Assembly (NCBI RefSeq): GCF_016904885.1
Contig: NZ_JADWYI010000001.1
Span: forward strand, 8,799,224-8,863,223
From: Archangium primigenium
GTDB lineage: Bacteria; Myxococcota; Myxococcia; Myxococcales; Myxococcaceae
Length of the DNA stretch: 64,000 bases
Direction: 5' to 3'
The position numbers and the translations under genes were made by a program. The notes under the pieces were generated by a model. It had not been told where the DNA came from. It searched no databases and worked only from the letters and a program-made list of their open reading frames with translations. Of this stretch, positions 32,383-41,855 are shown piece by piece (the stretch's first letter is position 1; every line of letters starts with the position of its first letter).

Positions 32383-34404
32383 TCAGGCCCGGGGCGCCGC
32401 GCCCCGGCGGGCCCGCCGCGCTCCGAACAGGCCCAGCAGCACCAGGCCCAACGCGCCCGGCAGCGCGCCCGGGTGCGTGACCCCACAGCCCCAGCCGAGC
32501 GGAGAGCGCGGATCGCCCAGGCCCGGGACCTCGGGCCCCGGAGACGGCTCACCGGGCGTTTCCTCACCTGGCGTCCCGGGGGGGGGCTTCAGAACCACGG
32601 ACTCCTGGGCCGTGACCGTGACGTCACACCCCACGCCGTTGGTGGCGCGCACATGGACGAAGTAGCGCTCGCCCCGCTTGAGCACGAGGGACTCGGCCGT
32701 CGCGTGCCCGTCCGACACCGGCGTGAAATCGCGCACCGTGACCTGCGCCGAGTCGGTGATGGACCACTCGTACTTCGCGATGCCCGATTCGTCGTCCTTG
32801 AAGCCGCTCCAGGTGGCGGTGATACGGCCGTCCGGGTTGAGGGAAGCACGCACCTCGCCCGCGGAAGGCGCCGTGGAGTCCTGCCCCACTCCGATCAGGA
32901 AGCCATTCATTCCTCCCGGAGCCTCGACAGCGTAGCCCACATCCCGGCGGAGCAGGTCTTTCGCCTTGGAGGCGCCCGCGATCAAGAGCCGACCGCCCGT
33001 CCCATCCAAGGCGAGCGCCCGTACACTCTCAAGATCGGCAAGGGTGGAAGTGCCTCCCACGTAGGACCCCCACCGGACCTGCTCCAGCATCGTATCCAAC
33101 GCCAGGACGAAACCGTCTCCCAACGGAGAGGGGGCGGCAGAGAAGCCGCGCATCATGAACGCCGGATCGAACGACTCCCCATCCGTCGAGCCTCCGATCA
33201 AGAGCTGGCCCGACGCATCGATGGCGGCACGGCCGTGCGTGAACTGCTCACCCGGCGCAACCAGCCGTATCTTCTGATTGGGGGACAGGGAACCATCGCG
33301 GGTCACCGCGTGCGCGAAGATATCGGTCGCATCGCCGGTCGAGTCCTCCGGAAAACCCGTGGCGTTCGTATGACCCACCGCGACCAGGTCCCCGTTGGGC
33401 TGCCGCAAGAGGTCCCTCAACTCGGTGCTCCCGTTGCCGCCCAGATGGACGAGCCACTTGAAGGCGCCCTCGGAATCCAACTGCATGACGAAGCCGTCCT
33501 TCGTGCCGTGGAATCCGGGAGTAACGGGGATGAGACCGCTATCGGTCTCCGCGATATTGCCCCGCACCACTCCGCCCACGAAGAGCACGACCTTCGAGTC
33601 CTCCGTCGAGACGACAACGGCATGGGCCGCATCATCCGCGGTCGTGGCGCCACCCGAAGCCTTCTTCGTCCCCAAGAAACGAACCCACACGGGGCTCGGA
33701 GTGAGTTCCACGGACACATCGACCTGGACGACGAAGGCATCGTGCCCATCCCCTCGCACACCGCGTGAGGTGGTTATCGGGCCCTTCGAGGTGGAGAACA
33801 GGGCCGAGTTGGTCCTTCCGACGACGTAGAGCCTGTTCTTCTCCACGGCGACGCCCAGTGCCTCGTCGAAGCCATCTCCGCCCAAGAACAAGACCGAGCG
33901 CAGCACACCCTCCGCCGTCAGCTTGGCGACGAAGGCATTCGACCCAATCATCCCAGTGCCCGGCGTGAACAGGCTCGCTCCCGAGTCGTCACGGACAGAA
34001 GTCCCCTCGACCCGGCCCACGACATACACATCGCCGTTCTCATCGAGCGCCATGCGCGCCGCGGAGTCCGCGCCCCCGGTGCCGAAGACCCGAGACCACA
34101 GGACCTGCTTGCCGTCCGCGCTCAGCTTGGCGACGAAGGCGTTCTCGTTCACGAGATCCACCCCCGCGCTGTCACTCTTGAGGAAGGAGCGCGAGTTCGT
34201 CCGCCCCGCCACCAGGATCTCGCCCGCCGCATTGACCAGGACGTCTTCCACCACATCCTGGCCCTCCCCACCCAGGTAGGTGTTCCAGGAGACGGCGGGC
34301 TTTGCCTCGCACGTCTGGGCCCGGGCGGACGTGGGCCACACGGTGAGCAGGGAGGACAGCAGGAGGGCGGACAGAGCGCCGCCACGACCCATGTGCATGA
34401 ACAA
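32383..34404 (-). CDS. Secreted beta-propeller-type (SBBP-like) protein with MYXO-CTERM-like tail
   Basis: A 673-residue exported protein: signal peptide (about 1-30, ending TSARA), then repeated blade-like segments (DVVEDVLVNAAGEILVAGRTN, DSAARMALDENGDVYVVGRVEG, ALGVAVEKNRLYVVGRTN) that suggest one or two beta-propellers, a fibronectin-like domain (about 530-620), a Pro/Glu/Gly linker and a C-terminal GWGCGV, hydrophobic stretch and RRARR. That tail resembles the MYXO-CTERM sorting signal of myxobacterial surface proteins. The start is TTG 34404 (GAGG nine bases upstream) or ATG 34398. It is 30 bp downstream of the TPR/outer-membrane gene, same strand. Confidence 0.8.
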   Translation of the reverse strand: MFMHMGRGGALSALLLSSLLTVWPTSARAQTCEAKPAVSWNTYLGGEGQDVVEDVLVNAAGEILVAGRTNSRSFLKSDSAGVDLVNENAFVAKLSADGKQVLWSRVFGTGGADSAARMALDENGDVYVVGRVEGTSVRDDSGASLFTPGTGMIGSNAFVAKLTAEGVLRSVLFLGGDGFDEALGVAVEKNRLYVVGRTNSALFSTSKGPITTSRGVRGDGHDAFVVQVDVSVELTPSPVWVRFLGTKKASGGATTADDAAHAVVVSTEDSKVVLFVGGVVRGNIAETDSGLIPVTPGFHGTKDGFVMQLDSEGAFKWLVHLGGNGSTELRDLLRQPNGDLVAVGHTNATGFPEDSTGDATDIFAHAVTRDGSLSPNQKIRLVAPGEQFTHGRAAIDASGQLLIGGSTDGESFDPAFMMRGFSAAPSPLGDGFVLALDTMLEQVRWGSYVGGTSTLADLESVRALALDGTGGRLLIAGASKAKDLLRRDVGYAVEAPGGMNGFLIGVGQDSTAPSAGEVRASLNPDGRITATWSGFKDDESGIAKYEWSITDSAQVTVRDFTPVSDGHATAESLVLKRGERYFVHVRATNGVGCDVTVTAQESVVLKPPPGTPGEETPGEPSPGPEVPGLGDPRSPLGWGCGVTHPGALPGALGLVLLGLFGARRARRGAAPRA

Positions 34405-34434
34405 GAAGGTTTTCCTCAGGGCGATGACGCCCGC

Positions 34435-35352
34435 CTAGAACAGGTTGAAGCCCACACCCACCGAGGCCGTCAGCGCGAGCTTCCGGTAGTTGGCGCCCTC
34501 GGCGATCCGGAACCGCTCGGCGCCGACATCCGCCAACACCGTGAACCGGCGCCCGGGCGTGAGCCGCAGGCCCACCACCCCGCCGCCACCCACGCCCACG
34601 CTCCGCACGCCCGTGCCGCGCAGGGCCACGCGCGGCTGGAGCATGCCCCGGCCGAAGGCATAGCCCAGCTCCACGCTCACGCCCCACCGCGCCTGGGGCC
34701 CTGGCAACAGCCGCGCGCCCGCCTCCAGCCCACCCCACCCCACCGAGGCGCCCACGCCCAGTCCCACGGACAGCCGGCGCTCGCCGACGCCCGACACCAG
34801 TCCGCCCAGGTCACTGAAGCCCACCAGCTCCGGACGCACGCGAAAGGACGACGGGGCCTCGGCCGGCACGGACGGCGCGGACGGTGCGGGAACCGGACGC
34901 GCCTGGGCCTGCTCCGCCAGCAACCGCTGCCGCTCGGCCTCGCGCGCCTGGGCCTGCTCCGCCACCAGCCGCCGCTGCTCGGCCTCTTCCCGCCGTGCCT
35001 CTTCCCGCAGCCGCTCGGTCTCCACGCTCTGGCGCGCCAGCTCCGCCAGCGCCACGAAGTCCGGCGGGAAGCGCGCCGAGTCCACCTGCTGCGCGGGGTG
35101 CCGCCGCGCCAGCTCCTCGAGCTGCTCGCGCGCGTCGTCCATCTGGCCGCGCGCGTAGAGCGAGGCGGCCAGGTAGGTGCGGGCCCGGGCGCGCTCCTTG
35201 TCCGAGAGCGCGGGGTTCTCCACCTCCTGCCGCAAGGCGGAGATGGCCTTTTCATAATCACCACGCGCGTAGGAATCGATTCCCCGCACGGGCGCGGCCC
35301 AGGTGACGAGGGGCACGCACAGCAGGACGCAACAGAGCAGACGCAAGGTCAT
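34435..35352 (-). CDS. Exported TPR-like protein with outer-membrane beta-barrel-like C-terminus
   Basis: A 305-residue protein with signal peptide (about 1-19, ending VTWA), a helical TPR-like segment (about 20-95), a Glu/Arg/Gln-rich coiled coil (about 98-140), a Pro/Ala linker, and a C-terminal region (about 165-305) of alternating short strands ending in SVGVGFNLF, whose terminal Phe is typical of outer-membrane barrels. Function unknown. It starts 25 bp after the upstream kinase gene and is followed after 30 bp by the surface beta-propeller gene, so the three form a likely operon. Confidence 0.72.
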   Translation of the reverse strand: MTLRLLCCVLLCVPLVTWAAPVRGIDSYARGDYEKAISALRQEVENPALSDKERARARTYLAASLYARGQMDDAREQLEELARRHPAQQVDSARFPPDFVALAELARQSVETERLREEARREEAEQRRLVAEQAQAREAERQRLLAEQAQARPVPAPSAPSVPAEAPSSFRVRPELVGFSDLGGLVSGVGERRLSVGLGVGASVGWGGLEAGARLLPGPQARWGVSVELGYAFGRGMLQPRVALRGTGVRSVGVGGGGVVGLRLTPGRRFTVLADVGAERFRIAEGANYRKLALTASVGVGFNLF

Positions 35353-35377
35353 GGAGAGGTGACTCCGGACGGAACCG

Positions 35378-37024
35378 CTAGCCCTCGTCCGGGCAGATGA
35401 CGTTGTAGGTGGTCTTGGACCCCGACTGGATGGTGACCACCTTCCGGGGGTTGGAGATGTTCTTGTTCTCGCGCAGCTCGATGCGGTGCTTGCCGGGCGC
35501 GAGCGGCAGCATCTTGAGCTCCGGCATGCGCCCGCGCAGTCGGCCATCCACGTAGATCTGGGCCCAGCACAACGAGACGAACTGGAGGGTGCCGTTCGCG
35601 CCGACCCGGGGCGCGCTCTCCGGCGCGGGCTCGGGCTCGGGCTCGGGCTCGGGTACCGGCGCGGGTTCGGGCACGGGCTCGGGCGGCGCCACCACCGCCT
35701 CCACCGTGGGAACCACGGGGGGAGCCACCGGCGCGGGAGGAGGTGGCGGCGACGAGGACTTGAACAGGACGACCCCCACGCCCAACGCCACGGACAGCAC
35801 ACTCACCCCGACGGCCACGAGCGCCGGAGCGCGTCGGCGCGGCACGGTGGCCATCACGTCGGTGCGCGCGTCGGCGCCCGGCGCCCCGCTCGCGAGCAGT
35901 CCCTCCTGAGAGGGAGAGCGGAGCGTCGGGCCCACGGCGGTCGAGGGGGCCGCGGAGCTCCGGGTCTCGCCGCTCAGGGAGGACACCCGGCCCGAGCGCC
36001 GGGGGCTCGGCGAAGCGCCACTGGACGGCCCACGCGGCGTCTCGGAAGCGGCCAGCACTCCCTCGGACTCCCACTTCCGGGACAGCTCCGTCAGCGCGTC
36101 CGCCACCTCGACGCCGGAGGCCGGCCGGTTCGCGGGCTCCTTGGCCAGCAGGCTCAGCACCAGGGCGTCGAGTTCCTGGGGCAGTCCCTCGACGACCGAC
36201 GAGGGCGGCGGCGGCTTGGCGTGCACCTGCTGCACGGCGATGTGCATGGGCGACTCGCCCTGGAAGGGCAGCCGTCCGGTGAGCATCTCGAACAGGATGA
36301 TGCCCGCGGCGTACAGGTCCGTCCGGGGACTCACCGGCTGTCCACAGGCCTGCTCCGGCGCCATGTACTCGGGCGTGCCGAGGATGATGCTCGCGCGCGT
36401 CTGGGGCGTGGCCCCGTTGGGCGTCGCGGCCTGCTTGGCGAGCCCGAAGTCCAGCACCTTCACGTACTCCGAGCCGTTCGACTCGCGCACGATGAAGATG
36501 TTGCCGGGCTTGAGGTCGCGGTGGATGACCCCCTTGGCGTGCGCGGCCGAGAGCGCGGCGAGCACCTCGCAGATGAGCCACAGGGACTGGATGAGGGGCA
36601 GCGGGGCGCGGTCCCGGAGGATCTCGTCGAGCGGTCGGCCCTCGAGGAACTCCATGATGAGGTACTCGCCCACCCCCGGAAGGGTGCCGAAGCCGAAGAT
36701 GTCGATGATGCCGCGGTGGCGGATGGCGCTCACCGCGCGGGCCTCGGACGCGAGGTCGCGCGCGCGCACTTCCTCCGAGGTGTCCTGACGGATGATCTTG
36801 ATGGCCACCTTGCGGCCGATGACCGGGTGCTCGCCCTCGTAGACGACGCCCATCCCTCCGCTGCCGATGCGCCGGCGCACCAGGTACTCGCCGATGCGCT
36901 GGCCCACCAGGGGATCCCGTCGAACGGTGCGCTCATCCCACGGGGGCTCTCCGCCGCCGGTCTCGGGAGAAAGCCCCATGCGCCCGGAATGCAGCTTCGT
37001 CTTGTCGTCGAAATCAGAATCCAT
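35378..37024 (-). CDS. Transmembrane Ser/Thr protein kinase with extracytoplasmic PEGA-like domain
   Basis: A 548-residue Hanks-type kinase. The kinase domain (about 47-305) is complete: GSGGMG (55-60), Lys76 in VAIKII, HRDLKPGN with Asp170, and DFG at 192-194. A Ser/Pro-rich linker leads to one transmembrane helix (about 418-440), then a long Pro/Glu stretch (PEPVPEPAPVPEPEPEPE) and a C-terminal beta-rich PEGA-like domain (about 475-548) outside the cytoplasm. The Pro-Glu spacer could span the cell wall. ATG 37024 (MDSDFDDKT) is preferred to the longer open frame. Confidence 0.88.
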   Translation of the reverse strand: MDSDFDDKTKLHSGRMGLSPETGGGEPPWDERTVRRDPLVGQRIGEYLVRRRIGSGGMGVVYEGEHPVIGRKVAIKIIRQDTSEEVRARDLASEARAVSAIRHRGIIDIFGFGTLPGVGEYLIMEFLEGRPLDEILRDRAPLPLIQSLWLICEVLAALSAAHAKGVIHRDLKPGNIFIVRESNGSEYVKVLDFGLAKQAATPNGATPQTRASIILGTPEYMAPEQACGQPVSPRTDLYAAGIILFEMLTGRLPFQGESPMHIAVQQVHAKPPPPSSVVEGLPQELDALVLSLLAKEPANRPASGVEVADALTELSRKWESEGVLAASETPRGPSSGASPSPRRSGRVSSLSGETRSSAAPSTAVGPTLRSPSQEGLLASGAPGADARTDVMATVPRRRAPALVAVGVSVLSVALGVGVVLFKSSSPPPPPAPVAPPVVPTVEAVVAPPEPVPEPAPVPEPEPEPEPAPESAPRVGANGTLQFVSLCWAQIYVDGRLRGRMPELKMLPLAPGKHRIELRENKNISNPRKVVTIQSGSKTTYNVICPDEG

Positions 37025-37270
37025 GTGGATGGATACGGCTCCTGAACACGGGCCCACGTCCCTCACCGCCTGGGAGCACCCCCCGTGGGACACGAACACC
37101 GAAACGCATGTCGCGTCCGTTCACTTTACGGCAATCCCCCGGGCGAGTCATCCGCCCCGCCCGCACACATCCGTCCCGGGTGCAGCCGGGCGGCGGCGCG
37201 GCGCCGAGGCCTCCGGGGTAGGCTCGCGCGCGGGCGCCCCGGGAGGGCGCGGGTCCGGGAGGGACACACG

Positions 37271-37732
37271 ATGAAGGCGGTGGTGCAACGGGTGCGCGAG
37301 GCGTCCGTCACGGTAGCGGGCGAGCGGGTGAGCCAGATGGGACCAGGGCTCCTGGTGCTGCTCGGCGTGGGCCAGGGGGATGGCGAGGCGGATGTGGCGT
37401 GGATGGCGGAGAAGCTCGCTACGCTGCGCGTCTTCGAGGACGCCGCGGGCAAGATGAACCTGTCCCTGGAGGACACCTCGCGCCAGCTCATCGTGGTGAG
37501 CCAGTTCACCCTCTACGGGGACACGCGCAAGGGGCGCCGGCCCAGCTTCATCGAGGCGATGGAGCCGGTGGCCGCCAAGGCCCTCTACGAGCGCGTGTGC
37601 GAGGCGCTGCGCGCCCGGGGCCTCACGGTGGGCACGGGCATCTTCGCCGCCGACATGAAGGTGGCGCTCGTCAACGACGGCCCCGTCACCCTGCTGGTGG
37701 AGAGCCCTCCGAAGGCGGCACCTGCGCGTTGA
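37271..37732 (+). CDS. dtd: D-aminoacyl-tRNA deacylase
   Basis: A 153-residue enzyme that removes D-amino acids (and mischarged glycine) from tRNA. The hallmark motifs are both present: SQFTLYGD (about 77-84) and the Gly-cisPro loop NDGPVT (about 136-141). The C-terminus has a short extension that overlaps the end of the convergent gene on the other strand by 47 bp. Confidence 0.95.
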   Translation: MKAVVQRVREASVTVAGERVSQMGPGLLVLLGVGQGDGEADVAWMAEKLATLRVFEDAAGKMNLSLEDTSRQLIVVSQFTLYGDTRKGRRPSFIEAMEPVAAKALYERVCEALRARGLTVGTGIFAADMKVALVNDGPVTLLVESPPKAAPAR

Positions 37733-38555
37733 GCGCCGGCGTCATGCGCGCCATCAGGCCCGCCTCCTCGCGCACGGCGTCGCGCAGGAGCGCCGCCATC
37801 CAACCAATGCGGTGCACCCACGAGAAGCCCCGCGGGCCCACCAGGGCCTCGGGCAGGGCGGGCGCCTCGGCCGTGCGACCCAGGAAGTAATCGCGCACCG
37901 CGTCGAGCTCGGGCGGCTGGGCGGGCGAGAGCCGCTCGCGCTCGCGCTCCAGCAGGCGCAGGAGCTTGGACTCCAGCTCCGCGTGCCACCGGGACACGGT
38001 GGCCGCGGGCCGCCAGGCCCAGTCGGCGAAGGCGTACTGCTCGCGCGGCACATAGCCGCCATGCCCCATGGGCGAGAAGACGCGATCCGGCGGGAAGGCG
38101 GGGAAGGGCTCCCACTGGCCGCCGATCAGCGACGCGAGCCCCAGGTCCGCCACCGGGTGGCGCCGGAAGCCCTCGCGCCGGCCGTGCGCGGCGCGCGCGT
38201 GGGCATAGGGGTAGGTCGGATCCTCCAGCATGAGCGCCAGGTGCAGGGCCTCGTCCCAGTCCCCCACGTAGCCCGGGCGCTCGCCCACCACGCGCCAGCC
38301 CGAGGCCTCCTGCGCCCAGTGCTGGCCGGTGAGCCGCTCCATCAACGCCGTCCACGGCGCGTGCTCCATGCCGCCCAGTCCGCCGCCGATGTGCGAGGAC
38401 AACAGCCGCTCGCCCAGCGCGCGTGACGTCTCGTCCACCAGCTGCCCCAACAAGGAGCGCAGCGCCTTGGCCGAGTCGCTCATGCACAGCGACAAGAAGG
38501 GCAACACCTGCTCATGAAAGAAACGGTCGTTGACCGGGCGAAGGACCAGTTGCAT
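37686..38555 (-). CDS. Conserved-looking hypothetical protein
   Basis: A 289-residue protein that I do not recognise. It is rich in Trp, Arg and Leu, largely helical, with no signal peptide, membrane helix or catalytic motif. Codon use agrees with a real gene. Its 3' end overlaps the end of dtd, which is convergent. The start lies 21 bp downstream of ptsN on the same strand, so it may be co-transcribed with it. Confidence 0.65.
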   Translation of the reverse strand: MQLVLRPVNDRFFHEQVLPFLSLCMSDSAKALRSLLGQLVDETSRALGERLLSSHIGGGLGGMEHAPWTALMERLTGQHWAQEASGWRVVGERPGYVGDWDEALHLALMLEDPTYPYAHARAAHGRREGFRRHPVADLGLASLIGGQWEPFPAFPPDRVFSPMGHGGYVPREQYAFADWAWRPAATVSRWHAELESKLLRLLERERERLSPAQPPELDAVRDYFLGRTAEAPALPEALVGPRGFSWVHRIGWMAALLRDAVREEAGLMARMTPALNAQVPPSEGSPPAG

Positions 38556-38576
38556 CCAGGCGAGCCTACCACGGCC

Positions 38577-39038
38577 TCAGGGCCGGGAGTCTTCCTGCAC
38601 GATCAGGGCGTGGATGTCCTCGAGCGACGAGGCCTCGAGGATGGAGGCGCGGAAGCGTGGATTTTTGAAGAGCCGCGAGATGCGCGCCAGGGCCTTGAGG
38701 TGCACGCCGGCGCTGTTCTCCGGGGCGACCAGGGCGAAGAAGAGGTGGGTGGGCTTGCCGTCGATGGCCTCGAAGTCCACGCCCGGACGGGACACGCCGA
38801 AGGCGGCCACGAGTTGGGTGAGCCCGGGCAGCTTGCCGTGGGGAATGGCCACGCCCTCGCCGATGCCCGTGGAGCCGAGCTTCTCGCGCTCGCGCAACAC
38901 CTCCACCAGACGGTCTCCCTTCAGGGAGGGATGGGCCCGCACCAGGGCCTCGCTCAATTCGCGCAGGATCCCCTGCTTGTCACGGGCCCGCAGGTCCGCG
39001 ACGACGGCTTGTGGGCTGAGGAACTCGGAGATTCGCAA
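38577..39038 (-). CDS. ptsN: PTS-type EIIA domain protein (nitrogen PTS, PtsN-like)
   Basis: A 153-residue EIIA domain of the mannitol/fructose type, as in the regulatory nitrogen-related phosphotransferase system. The phospho-acceptor histidine lies in GVAIPHGKL (about residue 66). I place the start at TTG 39038 (LRISEFLSPQAV), with GGGAG seven bases upstream; a longer in-frame start at 39074 is possible. In enterobacteria ptsN follows rpoN and hpf, and here all are on the same strand but spread over about 13 kb. Confidence 0.85.
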   Translation of the reverse strand: MRISEFLSPQAVVADLRARDKQGILRELSEALVRAHPSLKGDRLVEVLREREKLGSTGIGEGVAIPHGKLPGLTQLVAAFGVSRPGVDFEAIDGKPTHLFFALVAPENSAGVHLKALARISRLFKNPRFRASILEASSLEDIHALIVQEDSRP

Positions 39039-39195
39039 AGCTGGCGCTCCCGCGGTGGCGCTGCCTGCGCGCAATTACTCCTCGCTCCGCGTTCGCGCAA
39101 GGGCGGCCTGCCCATCGTGTCCTCCTTCGGGCGACTTATCCGCCGCGGGCCAGAAATGGAGGGGGGGGAAGGGCTCGTCTAGTCTGCGCGTCAAC

Positions 39196-40956
39196 GTGTC
39201 CCACCGGCTCGCGCGCACCCTCCTGTCCTCCCTGCTGCTGGGCCTCGGCGCCTGTCGCTCCGCCCCGGGACCCGTCCCCCCCGCCTCCCCGCCTCCCGAG
39301 CGCCCACCGGCCGCGGCCCCGGCGCCCGGCCCCGCCCCTGCCCCCGCCGCCTCCCGGGTGGAGGCGCTCTTGGGCGCCATGTCGCTCGAGGACAAGGTGG
39401 GCCAGGTGATGATGGTGGGCTTTGGCGGCACCGAGGTGGACGACACCATGGCGCACCTGGTGCGCGAGCGGCGCGTGGGGGGCGTGTGCCTGTTCAAGCG
39501 CAACATCGCGGATGGCGAGCAGGTGGCGCGGCTCAACGCGGGCCTGCGCGCGCTGTCCGCGGGGGGCGTGCCGCCCTTCCTCACCCTGGATCAGGAAGGG
39601 GGCAGTGTCGTGCGGGTGCGCGACGGCGTGGTGGTGCTGCCGGGGAACATGGCGCTCGGGGCCACGCGCTCGGCCGAGCTCGCCTACGCGGCGGGTCTCG
39701 CGCAGGGGCAGGACCTCATGCGTCTGGGCTTCAACATGAACCTGGCGCCCGTGCTGGACGTGAACCTCAACCCGCGCAACCCCGTCATCGGCAGCCGCTC
39801 CTACGGGGACTCGGTGGCGCTGGTGTCGGAGCTGGGGCGGGCCTTCGTGCGGGGCCAGCAGGAGGCGGGGCTCGTCACGGTGGCCAAGCACTTCCCGGGC
39901 CATGGGGACACGGACACGGACAGCCACACGGCGCTGCCCATCCTGCACACGCCGCGCGAGGAGGTGCTCGCCCAGATGGAGCCCTTCCGGGACGTCATGC
40001 GCGAGGGGTTGGACGGGCTGATGACGGCGCACGTGGCGCTGCCGGGCCTCACCGGGGACGACGTGCCCGCCACGCTCCACCCCCAACTGCTCCAGGGGCT
40101 CTTGCGCGAGCGGTTCGGCTTCACGGGGCTGGTGCTCACCGACGAGTTGGAGATGGACGCCATCGCCCGGCGCTATGGCGTGGGCCAGGCGGCGGTGCTC
40201 GCGCTCGGGGCGGGGGCGGACATGGTGCTGGTGCCCTGGCGGGCGGAGAAGAAGGCGGAGGTCTACGGGGCGCTGCGCGCGGCGGTGCTCTCGGGGGAGC
40301 TGCCGCGGGCCCGGCTGGACGAGGCGGTGCGCCACATCCTCGCCGTCAAGGAGCGCCGGGGCCTGTTCTCACCGCCGGCCGCGCTCGAGGAGCGGCTGGC
40401 CACGCCCCCGTCCGCCGAGAACGAGGAGGTGGCCCACCGCATCGCCCGCGCCGCCGTCACGCTGCTGCGCGCCCAGGGAGAGCACCTGCCGCTCACGCCC
40501 CATGCGCGCGTGGGGGTCATCACCCCCGAGGCCTCGCTCGGCACGGCCATCACCGCGCGAGCGCCCAGGGCCCGGGTGCTCGCGGTGCCCACCTGGCCCG
40601 AGCGCGCCCAGCGGGCGCGGCTGCGTCAGCGCGCGCGCCAGCTCGCGCTCGGCTCGGACGTGGTGGTGGTGGGGCTCATCAACGCGTACCAGCTGGAGCT
40701 CGTCACCCTGGCGGCCTCCACCGGACGCCCCGTGGTGGTGGTGTCCATGGGCCTGCCCTACCTCGCCGAACAGGCGGACGAGGCGCGGGCGGTGCTCGCC
40801 GTGTACTCCTACCAACCGTCCGCCACCGAGGCCGCCGCGGCGGCGCTCTTCGGGGAGATTGGGACGCCGGGCCGGCTGCCCGTGGGACTCAGCCGGCTGC
40901 ACTTCGGGGCGGGCCTGGACGCGCCCCGCCGGGAGCAGGCGCGCGTCCGTCCGTGA
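39196..40956 (+). CDS. Glycoside hydrolase family 3 lipoprotein, beta-N-acetylhexosaminidase (NagZ-like)
   Basis: A 586-residue GH3 enzyme that should release N-acetylglucosamine from cell-wall muropeptides or chitin fragments. The GTG at 39196 gives a lipoprotein signal ending LLGLGAC. NagZ-type landmarks: FLTLDQEGGSVVRV, the KHFPGHGDTDTDSH loop with the catalytic histidine, and the nucleophile Asp in VLTDELEMDAI. Unlike cytosolic NagZ (about 340 residues), it has a Pro/Ala linker after the lipid anchor and a C-terminal GH3 second domain (about 400-580). Divergent from ptsN across 157 bp. Confidence 0.9.
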   Translation: MSHRLARTLLSSLLLGLGACRSAPGPVPPASPPPERPPAAAPAPGPAPAPAASRVEALLGAMSLEDKVGQVMMVGFGGTEVDDTMAHLVRERRVGGVCLFKRNIADGEQVARLNAGLRALSAGGVPPFLTLDQEGGSVVRVRDGVVVLPGNMALGATRSAELAYAAGLAQGQDLMRLGFNMNLAPVLDVNLNPRNPVIGSRSYGDSVALVSELGRAFVRGQQEAGLVTVAKHFPGHGDTDTDSHTALPILHTPREEVLAQMEPFRDVMREGLDGLMTAHVALPGLTGDDVPATLHPQLLQGLLRERFGFTGLVLTDELEMDAIARRYGVGQAAVLALGAGADMVLVPWRAEKKAEVYGALRAAVLSGELPRARLDEAVRHILAVKERRGLFSPPAALEERLATPPSAENEEVAHRIARAAVTLLRAQGEHLPLTPHARVGVITPEASLGTAITARAPRARVLAVPTWPERAQRARLRQRARQLALGSDVVVVGLINAYQLELVTLAASTGRPVVVVSMGLPYLAEQADEARAVLAVYSYQPSATEAAAAALFGEIGTPGRLPVGLSRLHFGAGLDAPRREQARVRP

Positions 40957-40977
40957 GTCCGCGCTCGGCGACTCCGC

Positions 40978-41622
40978 TCACGGGTTCGGCGGCGAGTGCA
41001 CGCCGATGAGGCCGAACTGGCCGTCGTCCTTGCGCCGGTACACCACGCAGACCTCGTGCGTGGTGGCGTGCTGGAAGACGTAGAAGTCCTGGTTGAGCAG
41101 GTTCATCTGCATCACGGCCTCGTCCACCGGCATGGGCTTCACGGTGATGTCCGAGGTGCGCACGATGCGCGTGGTCGGGGCCGCGGCGGCCTGGGCGGTC
41201 GTGCTCGGCGCGGGCGCCGTGGCCGGAGCCGCCTCGGCGCTGTCGAGCCCCAGCTCCTCGGGCAGCTCGAAGACCTTGTGGCGGACCTTGAAGGTGTTCA
41301 CCAGTTCCTGGCGGTGGTGCACCCGATCCCGCCCGTGGTGGTTCTTGATCTTCTCCTTGTACTTGCGCAGCTGGGACTCGATCTTGTCCATGGCGAGATC
41401 GATGGACGCGTACATGTCCGCGCTCTTCTCGCGGCCCCGCAGCACCCACGCGCCCGAGTGGATGGTGATGTCCGCGTGGTGCAGGTGCCGCTCGAGCGAC
41501 AACACCACGTGCGCATCCCCGGCGCGGTCCAGGTACTTGTTCACCCGCTCGACCTTCTCTTTCGCGTACTCCTTGAGGGCATCGGACGAACCGAACTGGC
41601 GAAAGGTGATGTTGAGCTGCAT
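40978..41622 (-). CDS. hpf: Long-form ribosome hibernation-promoting factor
   Basis: A 214-residue factor that stops translation by dimerising or inactivating ribosomes in stationary phase. The N-terminal ribosome-binding domain (about 1-105, MQLNITFRQFGSSDALKEYA, basic KYKEKIKNHHGR) is joined by an Ala/Pro/Thr linker to the C-terminal dimerisation domain (about 155-214, KPMPVDEAVMQMNLLNQDFYVFQHA), which defines the long form. A perfect AGGAGG lies before the ATG at 41622. On the same strand as rpoN but about 10 kb away. Confidence 0.95.
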   Translation of the reverse strand: MQLNITFRQFGSSDALKEYAKEKVERVNKYLDRAGDAHVVLSLERHLHHADITIHSGAWVLRGREKSADMYASIDLAMDKIESQLRKYKEKIKNHHGRDRVHHRQELVNTFKVRHKVFELPEELGLDSAEAAPATAPAPSTTAQAAAAPTTRIVRTSDITVKPMPVDEAVMQMNLLNQDFYVFQHATTHEVCVVYRRKDDGQFGLIGVHSPPNP

Positions 41623-41815
41623 GCGTTGCTGCCTCCTGTTGGGGCGGGAGAAAGAAGCACTGCACCCCGGATCAGAAACCCGCTCCGGCCACGAAAGCAA
41701 CCCACCCGCGCACGAGGACGGCTGGACGCACACCTCCCAACGGGCAGTGCCACCCGGACTTTCCAGTCCCGCTGCATTCACGGGGGCACAAAGCGGGCGA
41801 GCGGGCGGCGGCGCG

Positions 41816-41855
41816 GGCCCGACCCGGGCCTGATACCGGGCCCGACACCGGGCCC
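41816..41855 (-). terminator. Pair of GC-rich hairpins after a sensor-kinase gene
   Basis: GGGCCCG-N4-CGGGCCC (41838-41855) and GGCCCG-N3-CGGGCC (41816-41830) lie end to end just past the kinase stop. There is no T-run, so the termination role is uncertain. Confidence 0.35.

Noticed and set aside
41742-41757. TGGCACTGCCCGTTGG on the minus strand as a sigma-54 promoter downstream of hpf's start region.
   Set aside because: The -12 element is shifted by one base and lacks GC, and no transcript end or gene fits it.
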